A stretch of 64,000 nt of DNA from Bacteroidia bacterium (GCA_027493955.1 JAOSJT010000001.1:2591131-2655130); one strand, 5' to 3'. Positions 55,225-64,000 are shown, counted from the first letter of the stretch. Notes: generated from the sequence alone by a model not told the origin. Translations and numbers: made by a program.

Positions 55225-55734
55225 AGCTACGGTTCGCGAAGGAGAGAAACAATGTACGATTGATCCGACTCAGGCGGAACGATTTACGAGGTACGATAAA
55301 CGGTAAAGTTAAACGTTAAAAGTTAAAGGTTAAACGAATTGAAAAGGGTGAAGGGTGAAGGGTAAAGGGTAAAGGGTAAAGGGAAAAGAGGGTAAAGGGA
55401 AAAGAGGGTAAAGGGTACCGGGTGAAGGGACAAGAGTGGAGAGCAAAGAGCTGCGAGTCCCGAGCCCGAAGGGCGACACTTCCTCAAACTCCATACGTGA
55501 GCATGGGGGCCTCGCGCGGCCAGCACCCCGATCTCAAGCCCGAAGGGCGACACTGGAATGGTAAAGGGTGAAGAGCTAAGAGTAAAGGGGCAGGAGCGAA
55601 AGCTCACACTGAAGATGACGACACCAGGAGAGGTAAAAGGTGAGGAGTGAAGGGATTCAACGCGCGATTGTACGAACGGAAATGCTCCTCTCGGCATCGA
55701 TATCGCGGTTTTGTGCAAGGCAAAAATCATCCAC
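55225..55734. repeat. GGGTRAA heptad array and paired GCCCGAAGGGCGACACT motifs
   Basis: 55345-55430 repeats GGGTGAA and GGGTAAA in near-perfect 7-base steps, with GGGAAAAGA variants. GCCCGAAGGGCGACACT occurs twice, at 55464-55480 and 55538-55554, each with a small CCC-GAA-GGG hairpin. Further heptad-like AAAGGGTGAAGAG follows at 55560-55600. No gene is visible between cutA and the TPR gene. Confidence 0.7.
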
Positions 55735-55763
55735 TTGCATTTTGGGATGCGGAAAGGTATGTT
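55735..55763 (+). promoter_or_regulatory. Candidate promoter of the TPR operon
   Basis: TTGCAT (55735-55740) and TATGTT (55758-55763) are separated by 17 bases, the same spacing and -10 sequence as the promoter at 49466. The TPR gene starts 41 bases after the -10 element. Confidence 0.45.
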
Positions 55764-55804
55764 TTTCCTAGCGTCAATATGAAGAAAGACCACGAAGCGT
55801 ATAC

Positions 55805-57241
55805 ATGAGCTACCTTGACTTTGATGACCATGAAGATGAATGGCTGGAATCCGGCGGAGGCGGGGTGCCCGAGTTCGCCGACAGAGATATCAGCGAACTG
55901 ACGCATGAAGCCCGAGAGGGAAACATCAGCACGGAAAACATCGACGAAATCGCCGCCTGGCATCTTGAACGAAGCAATTTTGCCGAAGCCCTCAAGCTCT
56001 ACGAGCTCCTGACCGAACTGGTACCGTACAGCGCGGAAGCGTGGGAGCGCATGGGTATGGCTTTGAACAATCTCGGCCATTACGGCAAGGCCCTTGCAGC
56101 GTTCGATAAAGCCGAAACGCTCAATCCGGGCGACATCGAGTTGATGATGAACAAAGGCATCACGTTGGACAACCTCGGTGATACCGCCGGAGCGTTGGAC
56201 TGCTTCAATTACGTTCTCTCTCTCGAACCGCAGCACGACGACGCCTTGTTCAGTAAAGGGCTGACACTGGAGCACAGCGGAGACTATACGGCCGCAATTG
56301 AGCTTTTTACCGAATTGACCGCCCGTGATCCCGAGAGCAAAGACGCATGGTATGAACTCGGCTTTTGCCACGATTTCGAGGATCATCTCACGGAGGCTCT
56401 GTATTGTTATGACAGGGCACTGGATTTGCATCCCTACAATCAGAATGCCTGGTACAACCGCGGAATCGTTCTCAATCGCATGGGGGCATTCCGCAAAGCG
56501 ATCGAGAGTTATGACTTCGCCATCGCCATTCAGGATGACTTCGGCTCCGCGTGGTACAACAAGGGCAACAGCTGCGCAAATCTCGGCAGCTTTGACGAAG
56601 CGATCACCTGTTTTCGTAAAACAGTCGAACTCGAACCTACCGACCCGCATGCCTGGCACAATCTGGGAAATGCCTGCGAGGAAGCAGGACGCAATCTCGA
56701 TGCGATTCAGGCCTATTCCCGCGCCATCGCTCTGGCTCCCGACAACGCCGATTCCTTCTTCGGCCGGGGCAGCGTCCATGAAGCCACCGGTGACCTTCAG
56801 GCCGCCCTCAACGATTTTACCAGGGCCACAAAGCTGACGCCCGACAATCTGGATGCCTGGTATGCGAAGGCCGACATCGAATACGAATGCGGCAACTTTG
56901 ACGATGCCCTCCATAGTTTTGGAGTGATTCTCGGTCTGGAATCCACCGATGCGGCAATTTGGGTGGATTACGCCGAGCTTTGCCTCACATCCGACAATCC
57001 GCATAAAGCCGTCGTGGCATGCAAGACAGCCATCGGACTCGGCGACAGGCTGCCCGAAGCCTACTACTTTCTCGTTCAGGCGTACACACGTATTGAACGG
57101 TATCAGGAAGCGCTCGGAGCTTTCCGAACATTTCGGAACATCTGCACGGACGGCAGGGATTCCGAAGGCAATCCCCTCCCGGATCCACCGGTGTTTGCCC
57201 TGCTTCAACGCATGCTCGACAATGGAGACGCCGAACGATGA
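55805..57241 (+). CDS. Tetratricopeptide repeat protein
   Basis: The 478-residue cytosolic protein has an acidic N-terminal tail rich in Asp/Glu and then about a dozen 34-residue TPR units, for example YGKALAAFDKAETLNPGDIE, AWYNRGIVLNRMGAFRKAIE and AWHNLGNACEEAGRNLDAIQ. It probably acts as a scaffold. Its stop overlaps the next ATG by 4 bases, so it is translationally coupled to a lipoprotein thioredoxin, a pairing that suggests a shared role in envelope protein handling. Confidence 0.85.
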   Translation: MSYLDFDDHEDEWLESGGGGVPEFADRDISELTHEAREGNISTENIDEIAAWHLERSNFAEALKLYELLTELVPYSAEAWERMGMALNNLGHYGKALAAFDKAETLNPGDIELMMNKGITLDNLGDTAGALDCFNYVLSLEPQHDDALFSKGLTLEHSGDYTAAIELFTELTARDPESKDAWYELGFCHDFEDHLTEALYCYDRALDLHPYNQNAWYNRGIVLNRMGAFRKAIESYDFAIAIQDDFGSAWYNKGNSCANLGSFDEAITCFRKTVELEPTDPHAWHNLGNACEEAGRNLDAIQAYSRAIALAPDNADSFFGRGSVHEATGDLQAALNDFTRATKLTPDNLDAWYAKADIEYECGNFDDALHSFGVILGLESTDAAIWVDYAELCLTSDNPHKAVVACKTAIGLGDRLPEAYYFLVQAYTRIERYQEALGAFRTFRNICTDGRDSEGNPLPDPPVFALLQRMLDNGDAER

Positions 57242-57738
57242 ACCTCCTCACGTCCCTCGCACTCTGCATTCTGCTCTGCATACCCGTGACATCCTGCAGC
57301 AGCGGCGGAAAGGAAGGATCACCACCCTGGAATACGCTTACGCAGGCGGTTGACGCCGGCGCATCGAACGGGAAGGTCATTCTGGTGGACGTCTACACGG
57401 ATTGGTGCGGCTGGTGCAAGCGTATGGACAGAGATGTGTACGCGGACGCAAGCGTGGGTGCCTACCTGCAAGAGAACTTCGTCATTGCAAAATTGAATGC
57501 GGAATCGTCAACGAGTCACACCTTCAACGGTACCAACGCTACCGAGCGGGAAATCGCCAAAGCCTGGGGCGTGACCGGCTACCCCGCCACGGTGTTTCTG
57601 ACGGCCAAGGGCGAGCCAATCACCGTCGTCCCCGGATATATACCGAAAGAGACGTTTCTCAAGGTCCTCGAATACATCCACACGGAGAGCTACAAATCCG
57701 TCTCCTGGGAAGATTTTCTCAGTTCCCGCTCCGGTTGA
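57238..57738 (+). CDS. Thioredoxin-like lipoprotein
   Basis: The 166-residue protein has a lipoprotein signal (VTSC, Cys20 as lipidation site) and a thioredoxin fold with the active site CGWCK (Cys57, Cys60) and the cis-proline segment GYPATVFL. It should be a membrane-anchored disulfide reductase or oxidase facing the periplasm. The ATG overlaps the stop of the TPR gene. DUF2085 and another membrane protein follow within a few bases. Confidence 0.9.
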   Translation: MNLLTSLALCILLCIPVTSCSSGGKEGSPPWNTLTQAVDAGASNGKVILVDVYTDWCGWCKRMDRDVYADASVGAYLQENFVIAKLNAESSTSHTFNGTNATEREIAKAWGVTGYPATVFLTAKGEPITVVPGYIPKETFLKVLEYIHTESYKSVSWEDFLSSRSG

Positions 57739-57742
57739 TCCG

Positions 57743-58231
57743 ATGACGCCGCCGCGCAACGGGTATGGCGTGCTGCTCGTCGCATCCCTGCTCTGGACAG
57801 TGGGCACTGTGGCCGCCCCGATCCTTCATCATCATCATGCTGATACCTCCGCACTGGCGGCGCGTCTGTTCTATGCGCCCGTATGCCATCAGGACGCGCC
57901 GCGCAGTCAGCACCTTTTCGGGTATCCGATCAGCGTGTGCCACCGTTGCGGCGGCATCTATCTCGCCTTTACCCTCACCGTCGCTCTGTTCCCGTTTTTT
58001 CGCGGACGGTTCCGTGCCGCTTCGTTCTCTCCCGTGCGCGGAGCTATATTTATAGTGCCCATGTTCCTCGACTACATGCTGGACGTTGCCGGCGTATGGA
58101 CGAATGATGCGTTGACGAGAACCGTGACGGGCTTCATCGGGGGAAGCGGGCTGGCGCTGTTCGTGGTCCCGGCCTGGACAGAGGCGTGGTGCCAGATTTT
58201 CGGCCGGATAACAAACCATCAACCGGAGTAG
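57743..58231 (+). CDS. DUF2085 membrane protein
   Basis: The 162-residue protein has about four membrane helices and the DUF2085 signatures: VCHQDAPRSQHLFGYP and CHRCGGIYLAF. The paired CHQ and CxRC may bind a metal or haem. The function is not known. It starts 4 bases after the thioredoxin gene. Confidence 0.85.
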   Translation: MTPPRNGYGVLLVASLLWTVGTVAAPILHHHHADTSALAARLFYAPVCHQDAPRSQHLFGYPISVCHRCGGIYLAFTLTVALFPFFRGRFRAASFSPVRGAIFIVPMFLDYMLDVAGVWTNDALTRTVTGFIGGSGLALFVVPAWTEAWCQIFGRITNHQPE

Positions 58232-58233
58232 TG

Positions 58234-58770
58234 ATGACACAAGAATACTTCATCGATCAAAAACCATCAAAACTCGTTCCGGTACTCATCGGTGCGGGCG
58301 CTATGACAGCAACAGCGGTCATTCCTCTGGTGAATGCCATCAACTGCCTCTGCTGCGCGGGAATCATGGGTGGCGCCGTGCTGGGTGTGTGGTTTTACAA
58401 GAAAAGTTTTCCGGAAGAGATGACCTTTCGCGTCGGTGACGGCGCGATTGTCGGTACCTTTTCCGGCATGATCGCGGCGGTACTCACATCCATCATCGAA
58501 ACACTGACCATGGGTTTTTCGGACGAAATGATGACCGCGCAGTTGGAAACGCAACTCGAGCAGGCCTTCGATCAGGCAGCACAACAAGGCAGCGATCCGG
58601 CAGCCATCGAAGCCGTACAGCAATTCATCACCAGCTTGATGACCAACCCCATCATGCTGTTTGTCGTTGTGCTGCTGGCTTCGCTGTTCGTGTTTACCGG
58701 TTTCGGAGCGCTCGGAGGCGTAATCGGTGGAAATATTTTCAAAACGAAAGCACCAGTGCAGCCGCAATAG
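58234..58770 (+). CDS. Small membrane protein, function unknown
   Basis: The 178-residue protein has helices at about 18-50, 72-95 and 140-165, a Cys-Cys in INCLCCAGIMGG and a helical, Gln-rich middle (QLEQAFDQAAQQGSD). It may belong to the broad group of small, DUF-type Bacteroidota membrane proteins, but I do not recognise it. ATG at 58234 has GGAG 5 bases upstream; a GTG at 58231 is possible. It is the last close member of the TPR operon. Confidence 0.75.
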   Translation: MTQEYFIDQKPSKLVPVLIGAGAMTATAVIPLVNAINCLCCAGIMGGAVLGVWFYKKSFPEEMTFRVGDGAIVGTFSGMIAAVLTSIIETLTMGFSDEMMTAQLETQLEQAFDQAAQQGSDPAAIEAVQQFITSLMTNPIMLFVVVLLASLFVFTGFGALGGVIGGNIFKTKAPVQPQ

Positions 58771-58875
58771 CGTTCGCGAGAACCTTCCCGTGGCCCGAAG
58801 CGTATACTATGATTTGTCCCGGCGCAACCGGACACCGGCTGAGCGCAATCCCATTCACCATAACACGTCGTTTGC

Positions 58876-60117
58876 ATGAATCTCCGTTTTTTATTCGTCC
58901 TCCTACTCCTGACATTGTTTTTTCTGCGGTCTGGCGACCTGTCCGCGCAGACAGGTCCCAGAGCGGGTTCGTCGTACACCGTCGTCTACAATCCGCCGTC
59001 GGCCAGTCCATTGAGCCAGAGCAAGGCCGTGACGATGTTCTATGTATTCGACTACTGGAACGTCCGCTACGGCACACGTATGGCGCTGTGGCAGAACGTG
59101 CTGCGTCCGGACACGAACCGGCTCCGGTCCGCGGAAATGCAACGCGTCGCCGAGGGATGGACGGCGACGATAGAGATTCCGGAGGATGCCGCTCTGCTCT
59201 CGTGGATAGTGAGCGATGGCGTGTACATGGACGGGAATCTTGAGCGAACCTATGTGGAATACGTACTCGGCGGTGACGGCAAACCGGTACGTAACGCCCG
59301 CTACTTCAACATCCAGTTTTTACGCCTTGCCGGGAGTGAGATAGGAATTCTCATCCGGGAAATGGAACGCGAGTTGGCGGACTATCCCACCAATTTCCCC
59401 GCCTACCATCAGTACTTTTCCCTGTTGATGGAGCAAAGCAAAGGCAACACGAAAATTCAGGAGCGCATAGCGAACAGGCTGGGCGAAATGGAAAAGCAGT
59501 TCGGCGATGACGACGAATTCCTGAACCTCGCTGCCCAGACCTGGTACTACCTGCTTCAGGATCAGAAGCGCGGTTTGGATTTTCGCGAACGCATCGCGCC
59601 CTCACGGCAGTGGCCGCAGGTGCTGCGCATGTTCGACAGAGACGCCAAACAAGCGGAGGTGCTCGAACGCCAGATGCAGGCCCAGACAAAACGCTCCCAA
59701 CTGCTGAACACCGAGTTACCGGCATTCAATCTGAACAATCCCGGAGGCGGACGGACCTCCTTCCCGCGCGGCAGCGGACGGCCCACGCTGCTGCTGTTCT
59801 GGGCCAGCACATCGGAGCGGTCTTTGCAAAAGATTGACGCCCTGAAGGAAATTATCCGGATGAATGCCACCGATATTGATGTGTACTATGTCAACGTCGA
59901 TGTGGATGAAAGCAAAGCCCTGGATGTTGCCCGGGCAAAGGGTATCGTGGACCAAGTGTTACTCAATCAGGGTGCCACACTCGCGATACTTGGCGTGGAC
60001 AGTCTGCCTATGCTCTTTGCCGTGGACAGCCGGGATATTATTCGCGACATACAGATCGGATTTTCTGCGCAGCAGGTCGAAGAACTCTCGACCATCCTGC
60101 CCGGTCTGCGACAGTAG
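58876..60117 (+). CDS. Secreted protein with a CXXC-less thioredoxin-like domain
   Basis: The 413-residue protein has a signal peptide (LSAQTG, about residue 25), a beta-sandwich-like region (about 30-150), a helical region with TPR-like spacing (about 160-270) and a C-terminal thioredoxin-like domain. The active-site loop reads WASTSERS from residue 309, where TlpA/ResA-type proteins have WASWCGPC; both cysteines are replaced by Ser/Glu. The cis-proline region SLPMLFAVD is kept. It is therefore probably a binding domain and not a redox enzyme. It starts 105 bases after the previous gene. Confidence 0.75.
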   Translation: MNLRFLFVLLLLTLFFLRSGDLSAQTGPRAGSSYTVVYNPPSASPLSQSKAVTMFYVFDYWNVRYGTRMALWQNVLRPDTNRLRSAEMQRVAEGWTATIEIPEDAALLSWIVSDGVYMDGNLERTYVEYVLGGDGKPVRNARYFNIQFLRLAGSEIGILIREMERELADYPTNFPAYHQYFSLLMEQSKGNTKIQERIANRLGEMEKQFGDDDEFLNLAAQTWYYLLQDQKRGLDFRERIAPSRQWPQVLRMFDRDAKQAEVLERQMQAQTKRSQLLNTELPAFNLNNPGGGRTSFPRGSGRPTLLLFWASTSERSLQKIDALKEIIRMNATDIDVYYVNVDVDESKALDVARAKGIVDQVLLNQGATLAILGVDSLPMLFAVDSRDIIRDIQIGFSAQQVEELSTILPGLRQ

Positions 60118-60259
60118 AGACGGAAGCCGCACCCGTCGCCTGTTCGCTCCCGGGTGATGCCGACCATGGCGGAGAATGTATGGATACGCAAAGTCATTGA
60201 AGACGGGTGCACGCCGTTCCCGGCAGCCGTAGCAACAACGCACAAGGATATTTTGACGC

Positions 60260-60877
60260 ATGGTCTACGACATTTCCCGGCCCCTTGACATGCACACACC
60301 GGTGTACCCCGGTGATCCGCCATTTGATCGCACCGTGATTCACAGCATGCGGGAGGGTGCGGGGTACAATTTGAGCACGCTTCGGATGAGCGCTCACATC
60401 GGCACGCATGTCGACGCTCCCTATCATTTCATCGACACCGGACTTCGAATTGACGAGATCCCTCCGGAGCGCTGGATTTCATCCGCGGTGGTCGTGGAGG
60501 TATCCGGTATACCGCTTATGGATTCGGAGCATTTTCGCAATGCCGGGCTCCGGCCGGGAGATTCGGTGCTGCTCAAGAGCAACACGAATCGCGCTCCCGA
60601 TGCGCATCCCGACGATTTCCATGCGATTTCCACCGATGCGGCACGCTGGCTGGTCGAGCGCGGCGTCAACATCATCGGCATCGACGCGCTGTCCATCGAG
60701 CAGTATCATGATCCATCATTCCCGGTGCACCAGATTCTGCTCGGCGCGGGTGTGCTGATCCTCGAGGGGCTGCACCTCGACGACGTTCCTGCGGGCCGTT
60801 ACACCTTGTTCGTCGCACCGCTCCTCATCACCGGCGGCGATGGCGCCCCCGCCCGCGCCCTGCTGATGACTGAGTGA
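60260..60877 (+). CDS. Cyclase-family hydrolase (kynurenine formamidase-like)
   Basis: The 205-residue enzyme has the family opening YDISRPLDMHTPVYPGDP and the metal-binding motif HIGTHVDAPYHF (HxGTHxDxPxHF). This family includes bacterial kynurenine formamidase (KynB) and related cyclic-amide or lactone hydrolases. No other tryptophan-catabolism gene is in view, so the substrate stays open. AGGA precedes the ATG by about 11 bases. Confidence 0.88.
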   Translation: MVYDISRPLDMHTPVYPGDPPFDRTVIHSMREGAGYNLSTLRMSAHIGTHVDAPYHFIDTGLRIDEIPPERWISSAVVVEVSGIPLMDSEHFRNAGLRPGDSVLLKSNTNRAPDAHPDDFHAISTDAARWLVERGVNIIGIDALSIEQYHDPSFPVHQILLGAGVLILEGLHLDDVPAGRYTLFVAPLLITGGDGAPARALLMTE

Positions 60878-61105
60878 CGGATTTCGCGACCGAAGCGCTC
60901 CGAGGCCTGACGACGGAGTGATGGAGTCCGCAGCGGGTATAGGCAGCGAGAGAAACACACAGGACATTTCCGCGCCGGCGACTGAAAGGCGACAAGCTAC
61001 TGCCTTTCCTGAATCCGCCCTTTTTCCTACATTTCATAGCTGATTCGATGCGGCTCACACCGGTGAGCCCCTCGCACCTTTCCCTCATCACCCAAGAGGT
61101 AGCTC

Positions 61106-64000
61106 ATGCGTCTTGCGACATCGTCCATCCGCAGTTCTCACACCGGATTACTCTCTTTCCTCACTGTCCTCCTCATTCTTGTCGCTTCCTTCACGTCACT
61201 GCATGCGCAGCAGTTCCGGCGCCAGGTAGTTGCGGACGAAGTATTTGCGACACCTGCGCGCAACTCCCTCGCAAAAACCACCCCCGTGGAATCCCCATCG
61301 GTGATCACCCTCGCTCTGCGCGAGCGCGCAACCGATGCGTTGCGTTCCGCCGGCAGCATGCTGTTGCGTGACTTCCCCATCCCCGACGGCTCCAAGGCGG
61401 ATCTCCGACTGACGGAGTTCCGCGTCTTCGCACCCGATGCCGAGTTCTGGTCACGCACCTCCGCGGGGGACGTTCGCAGGCCCACGCCGATGATGAGTTT
61501 TTATCGCGGAGAAGTAGCGAATGAGCCGGGATCGTTCGTGTACATGGCAATCGGCAAGCACGATATATCGGGAACAATCCAGCGGAGCGGCGTGGAGTAC
61601 AGTTTCACGACCATGATTGATGTTCCCATGCCGTCGGACAACGAGCGCTTGCTGCACATCTATCAGAACACCGAGGAGATGTCCTATTATCACTGCGGTG
61701 TGGACGACGATGCGATGATTGATGAGTACCTTCGCAACATGCCCAAACAACTTTCGGCCGGGACTATGGCACTCGACACCCTCGTCGCGAAAATCGCTGT
61801 GGAAGCCGATCACGAGGCCTATCAACACTTCAAGACAGTCGACGCCACCGAGACGTACATCAACACGCTCATGGGCCATGTGACGGCGATATACGAACGC
61901 GACGTCGCCATCACGCTTCAGATCAGCTACATGCGCACCTGGGAAACGCCCGATCCCTACAGCGCAGCCAGTGACGATGCCGCTTTGAATACGTTCACAG
62001 ATTACTGGGGCGCGAATATGGGTCATGTGGACCGAACTCTCGCCCAGCTCATCTCCCGCAAGCGGATTTCCGCCGACGGCGTCTCGCAGGGACTCGCGTG
62101 GGTCAATCAGCTTTGCAGTAAAACCCGCGGCTACGCATTTACCAAGCTGTCCGCAAACAACAGCTGGATCAGCGGGCACACCGGTGTATGGGCGCATGAA
62201 ATCGGTCACAACTTCGGGTCGCCGCACACGCATTCCTGTCTCTGGAATCCGCCGATAGATTCCTGCTACACGGCCGAACCCGTACGTGGTCAGGCGCCGT
62301 GCTTTTCCAGCAGCGACATTCATCTGATCCTCGGTGGAGGCGAGATGATGAGTTACTGCCATATGCGCTTCGGGGGCTCGGCGAAGCAGAACATTTTCCG
62401 CAACAGGACGGGCGCCCTCGTCCGCGGCCGCGCCGAAGCCGCATTGTGCATGAACGTCACCAGTACCGTGCGCAATCTGACCCTCATGTCGCCCACAGGC
62501 GGCGAGGAGCGATGTGGCGGAAGCACCCTGGAAATCACCTGGGAGGCGCAGGGGAATAACGACTTCTCCATTCTGCTCTCCAGCGACGGAGGCGCGACCT
62601 ACGACAAGGTGCTTGTGTCGGATATCCCGCGCTCCGTCCGTTCGTGGACCTGGAACATCCCGAACGACCAGCCCGTCGGGACGCAGTACCGCATCAAGAT
62701 TCAGGACAACAAGCTCCCGGAACTTGTTGACGCGATGGACGCCGATTTCACGATAACGCTGGGAACGCAAATCACCGATCAGGTGAAATGGCGCAATGTG
62801 TGCGTTGGCGAAGGTGCATGGTTCTATGTACGCGCCACCGGTTCCGGGACCCTGCGCTATCAGTGGAAGAAAAATGGTCAGAACATCGACGGCGAGACGC
62901 GCGACGAATTGCAGTTGCAGAACCTCCAGACGTCCGACAATCTCAGCGAATTCACCTGTGTCGTTACGGGCGACTGCGGTTCAGCGGAATCCGAGCCGGC
63001 GTTATTGAAGGTCTTTACGAGCGCGGTCATCACCCGCGACCTGGAAAATGACACGACCTGTATCGGCGGAAGCGCCACGTTTTCGCTCGAGGCGGAGGGT
63101 TCGAATCTGTCCTACAAATGGTTCTATCGCAGCGTCACCGGCGTGAACAAGGAGTTTCCGGTCAACGCACCCGAACTCACCATTCAGAATGTGCAACAGA
63201 GTGATTTCGGCTCGTACTGGTGTGAAGTGAACAGCTCCTGTGGGAAAAGCACCTCAAAGACGCGTTTTCTGATTGTTCCGGCTACGGCGATAAACGTGCT
63301 GCAGCCTGGCGTATGGGACATGGTCATTCCCGCGGGCAGCCAATACAAAATCGGTTGGAAGCACTTCTGCGTGAATTCCGTGAAAATCGAGTACTCCATT
63401 GACGGCGGCACGCAATGGCTCCCCATCACCGGAAGTTTCGATGCCGACGCAGGTGAATACCTCTGGAATGTGCCGAAGGTCGAGGCCGAACAATGCTTCG
63501 TTCGTGTTAGCAATGCGGACAATACCGCGCTTACCGGGATGTCCAAGCAGTTCAAGATCCGGAATGCCCCGGTCTTCACGCTGGAAATCCCGAACGTCGG
63601 TTTCGGTTGGGTGGATGTCGGAAGCACTTCGTCAAAGCCGCTCGTCATTCAGAATACCGGTCTGGCAGATCTCCAGATAAGCGCGGCCACCATCAGCGGA
63701 AGTGCGGAAGTTTCCGTCACTACGGCGATGCCGCTGACAATCGCTCCCGGCACAAGCGGCGAATTGATGCTGGAATACACACCGACAGCACCGGAGCCTA
63801 TGAGCGCCACGATGCGCGTTGTACACAACGCCGCGGGAAGTCCTGATACCATCGAGGTCTTCGGCGAGGGGTATATTGCGACATCGACGCCGTCGCTGAT
63901 CCGGCCCACACAGCTGTCGCTGCTCCAGAGCTATCCGAATCCCATTCCGTCCGGTTCTCCCGCGACCTTCCGCTTCGATCTTCCGAAAAGCGGATCACTG
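61106..64000 (+). CDS. T9SS-exported metzincin metalloprotease with Ig-like domains, 3' partial
   Basis: 965 codons are visible and the frame is open at the window end. A signal peptide (LHAQ, about residue 36) and a prodomain (about 37-200) precede a reprolysin-like zinc protease domain with HEIGHNFGSPHTH from His364 and the Met-turn GEMMSYCH near Met415. Then follow a beta domain, two Ig-like domains (with VCVGEGAWFYVRATGSG and TCIGGSATFSLEAEGS), a PKD/Ig-like segment, an ASPM/SPD-2/Hydin-like domain (ISGSAEVSVTTAMPLTIAPG) and the first part of a T9SS type A domain (LLQSYPNPIPSG). The ATG at 61106 has AGAGG 7 bases upstream. It is a secreted or surface protease. A similar plan is seen in gliding Bacteroidota. 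Confidence 0.9.
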   Translation, partial: MRLATSSIRSSHTGLLSFLTVLLILVASFTSLHAQQFRRQVVADEVFATPARNSLAKTTPVESPSVITLALRERATDALRSAGSMLLRDFPIPDGSKADLRLTEFRVFAPDAEFWSRTSAGDVRRPTPMMSFYRGEVANEPGSFVYMAIGKHDISGTIQRSGVEYSFTTMIDVPMPSDNERLLHIYQNTEEMSYYHCGVDDDAMIDEYLRNMPKQLSAGTMALDTLVAKIAVEADHEAYQHFKTVDATETYINTLMGHVTAIYERDVAITLQISYMRTWETPDPYSAASDDAALNTFTDYWGANMGHVDRTLAQLISRKRISADGVSQGLAWVNQLCSKTRGYAFTKLSANNSWISGHTGVWAHEIGHNFGSPHTHSCLWNPPIDSCYTAEPVRGQAPCFSSSDIHLILGGGEMMSYCHMRFGGSAKQNIFRNRTGALVRGRAEAALCMNVTSTVRNLTLMSPTGGEERCGGSTLEITWEAQGNNDFSILLSSDGGATYDKVLVSDIPRSVRSWTWNIPNDQPVGTQYRIKIQDNKLPELVDAMDADFTITLGTQITDQVKWRNVCVGEGAWFYVRATGSGTLRYQWKKNGQNIDGETRDELQLQNLQTSDNLSEFTCVVTGDCGSAESEPALLKVFTSAVITRDLENDTTCIGGSATFSLEAEGSNLSYKWFYRSVTGVNKEFPVNAPELTIQNVQQSDFGSYWCEVNSSCGKSTSKTRFLIVPATAINVLQPGVWDMVIPAGSQYKIGWKHFCVNSVKIEYSIDGGTQWLPITGSFDADAGEYLWNVPKVEAEQCFVRVSNADNTALTGMSKQFKIRNAPVFTLEIPNVGFGWVDVGSTSSKPLVIQNTGLADLQISAATISGSAEVSVTTAMPLTIAPGTSGELMLEYTPTAPEPMSATMRVVHNAAGSPDTIEVFGEGYIATSTPSLIRPTQLSLLQSYPNPIPSGSPATFRFDLPKSGSL

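Noticed and set aside
52978-55260. A parS site near parA-parB
   Set aside because: No TGTTTCACGTGAAACA-like sequence was found here or elsewhere in the window; the closest look-alikes (around 8835 and 19728) lack the arms. The origin is probably not in this window.
1-64000. tRNA or rRNA genes, insertion sequences or prophage genes
   Set aside because: I found no cloverleaf with a conserved T-loop, no rRNA core sequence, and no transposase, integrase or phage structural gene.

Overview
The window looks like chromosomal DNA from a GC-rich member of the Bacteroidota/Chlorobi assemblage (Ignavibacteria-, Kapabacteria- or Kryptonia-like). The grounds are a fused lpxC-fabZ gene, a fused ccoN-ccoO oxidase gene, and at least seven secreted proteins that end in a type A type-IX-secretion (T9SS) sorting domain with the 'NYPNPFNP' signature. 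This placement is an inference from gene content; no marker gene such as rRNA is present.

Layout. 1-5.8 kb: cbb3 cytochrome oxidase operon (ccoNO partial, ccoQ, ccoP, ccoG, ccoH, then a TauE/SafE-type membrane protein). 5.9-8.5 kb: a translationally coupled yceI-marR pair and a GAF-GGDEF protein. 8.8-11.0 kb: polyphosphate kinase. 11.4-14.9 kb: lipid A genes (lpxC-fabZ, lpxA) and a Gfo/Idh/MocA oxidoreductase. 15.0-34.2 kb: four giant paralogous T9SS beta-helix proteins in tandem, all on the minus strand, each ending at a strong hairpin; the second is broken by a frameshift. 34.4-35.2 kb: a three-unit, 151-bp structured tandem repeat. 35.2-39.8 kb: a minus-strand group of an eIF2B-like sugar-phosphate isomerase homologue, a T9SS-exported GH18 hydrolase and a large membrane/TPR protein. 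40.7-45.2 kb: a KamA-type radical SAM enzyme, a small membrane protein and ybaK. 43.7-49.2 kb: the pyruvate dehydrogenase operon (aceE-aceF-lpdA). 49.5-52.0 kb: a Cys-rich small protein and a nine-haem cytochrome c carrying a T9SS tag. 52.4-55.2 kb: an SRPBCC protein, then cutA-parA-parB. 55.8-60.9 kb: a plus-strand run of TPR, thioredoxin-like, DUF2085 and membrane proteins, a thioredoxin-fold protein without its CXXC, and a cyclase-family hydrolase. 61.1-64.0 kb: a T9SS metzincin protease that runs off the end.

How it fits together. The metabolic genes describe an aerobic or microaerobic heterotroph: pyruvate dehydrogenase feeds the respiratory chain and a high-affinity cbb3 oxidase terminates it. 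The surface side is unusually rich: giant beta-helix/adhesin-like proteins, a chitinase-like enzyme, a protease and a multihaem cytochrome all carry the same kind of C-terminal T9SS signal and would be released or anchored at the cell surface. The intergenic DNA contains several repeat families (AGAGC-rich inverted elements, GGGTRAA heptads, a 62-bp GC-hairpin repeat and the 151-bp repeat), and the 3' halves of the first two giant genes are almost identical, which points to recent recombination.

The most interesting items are the modular paralogue array with its conversion tract and frameshift, the T9SS-tagged nonahaem cytochrome next to a Cys-rich protein with an operator-like palindrome over its promoter and start, and the 151-bp noncoding repeat.
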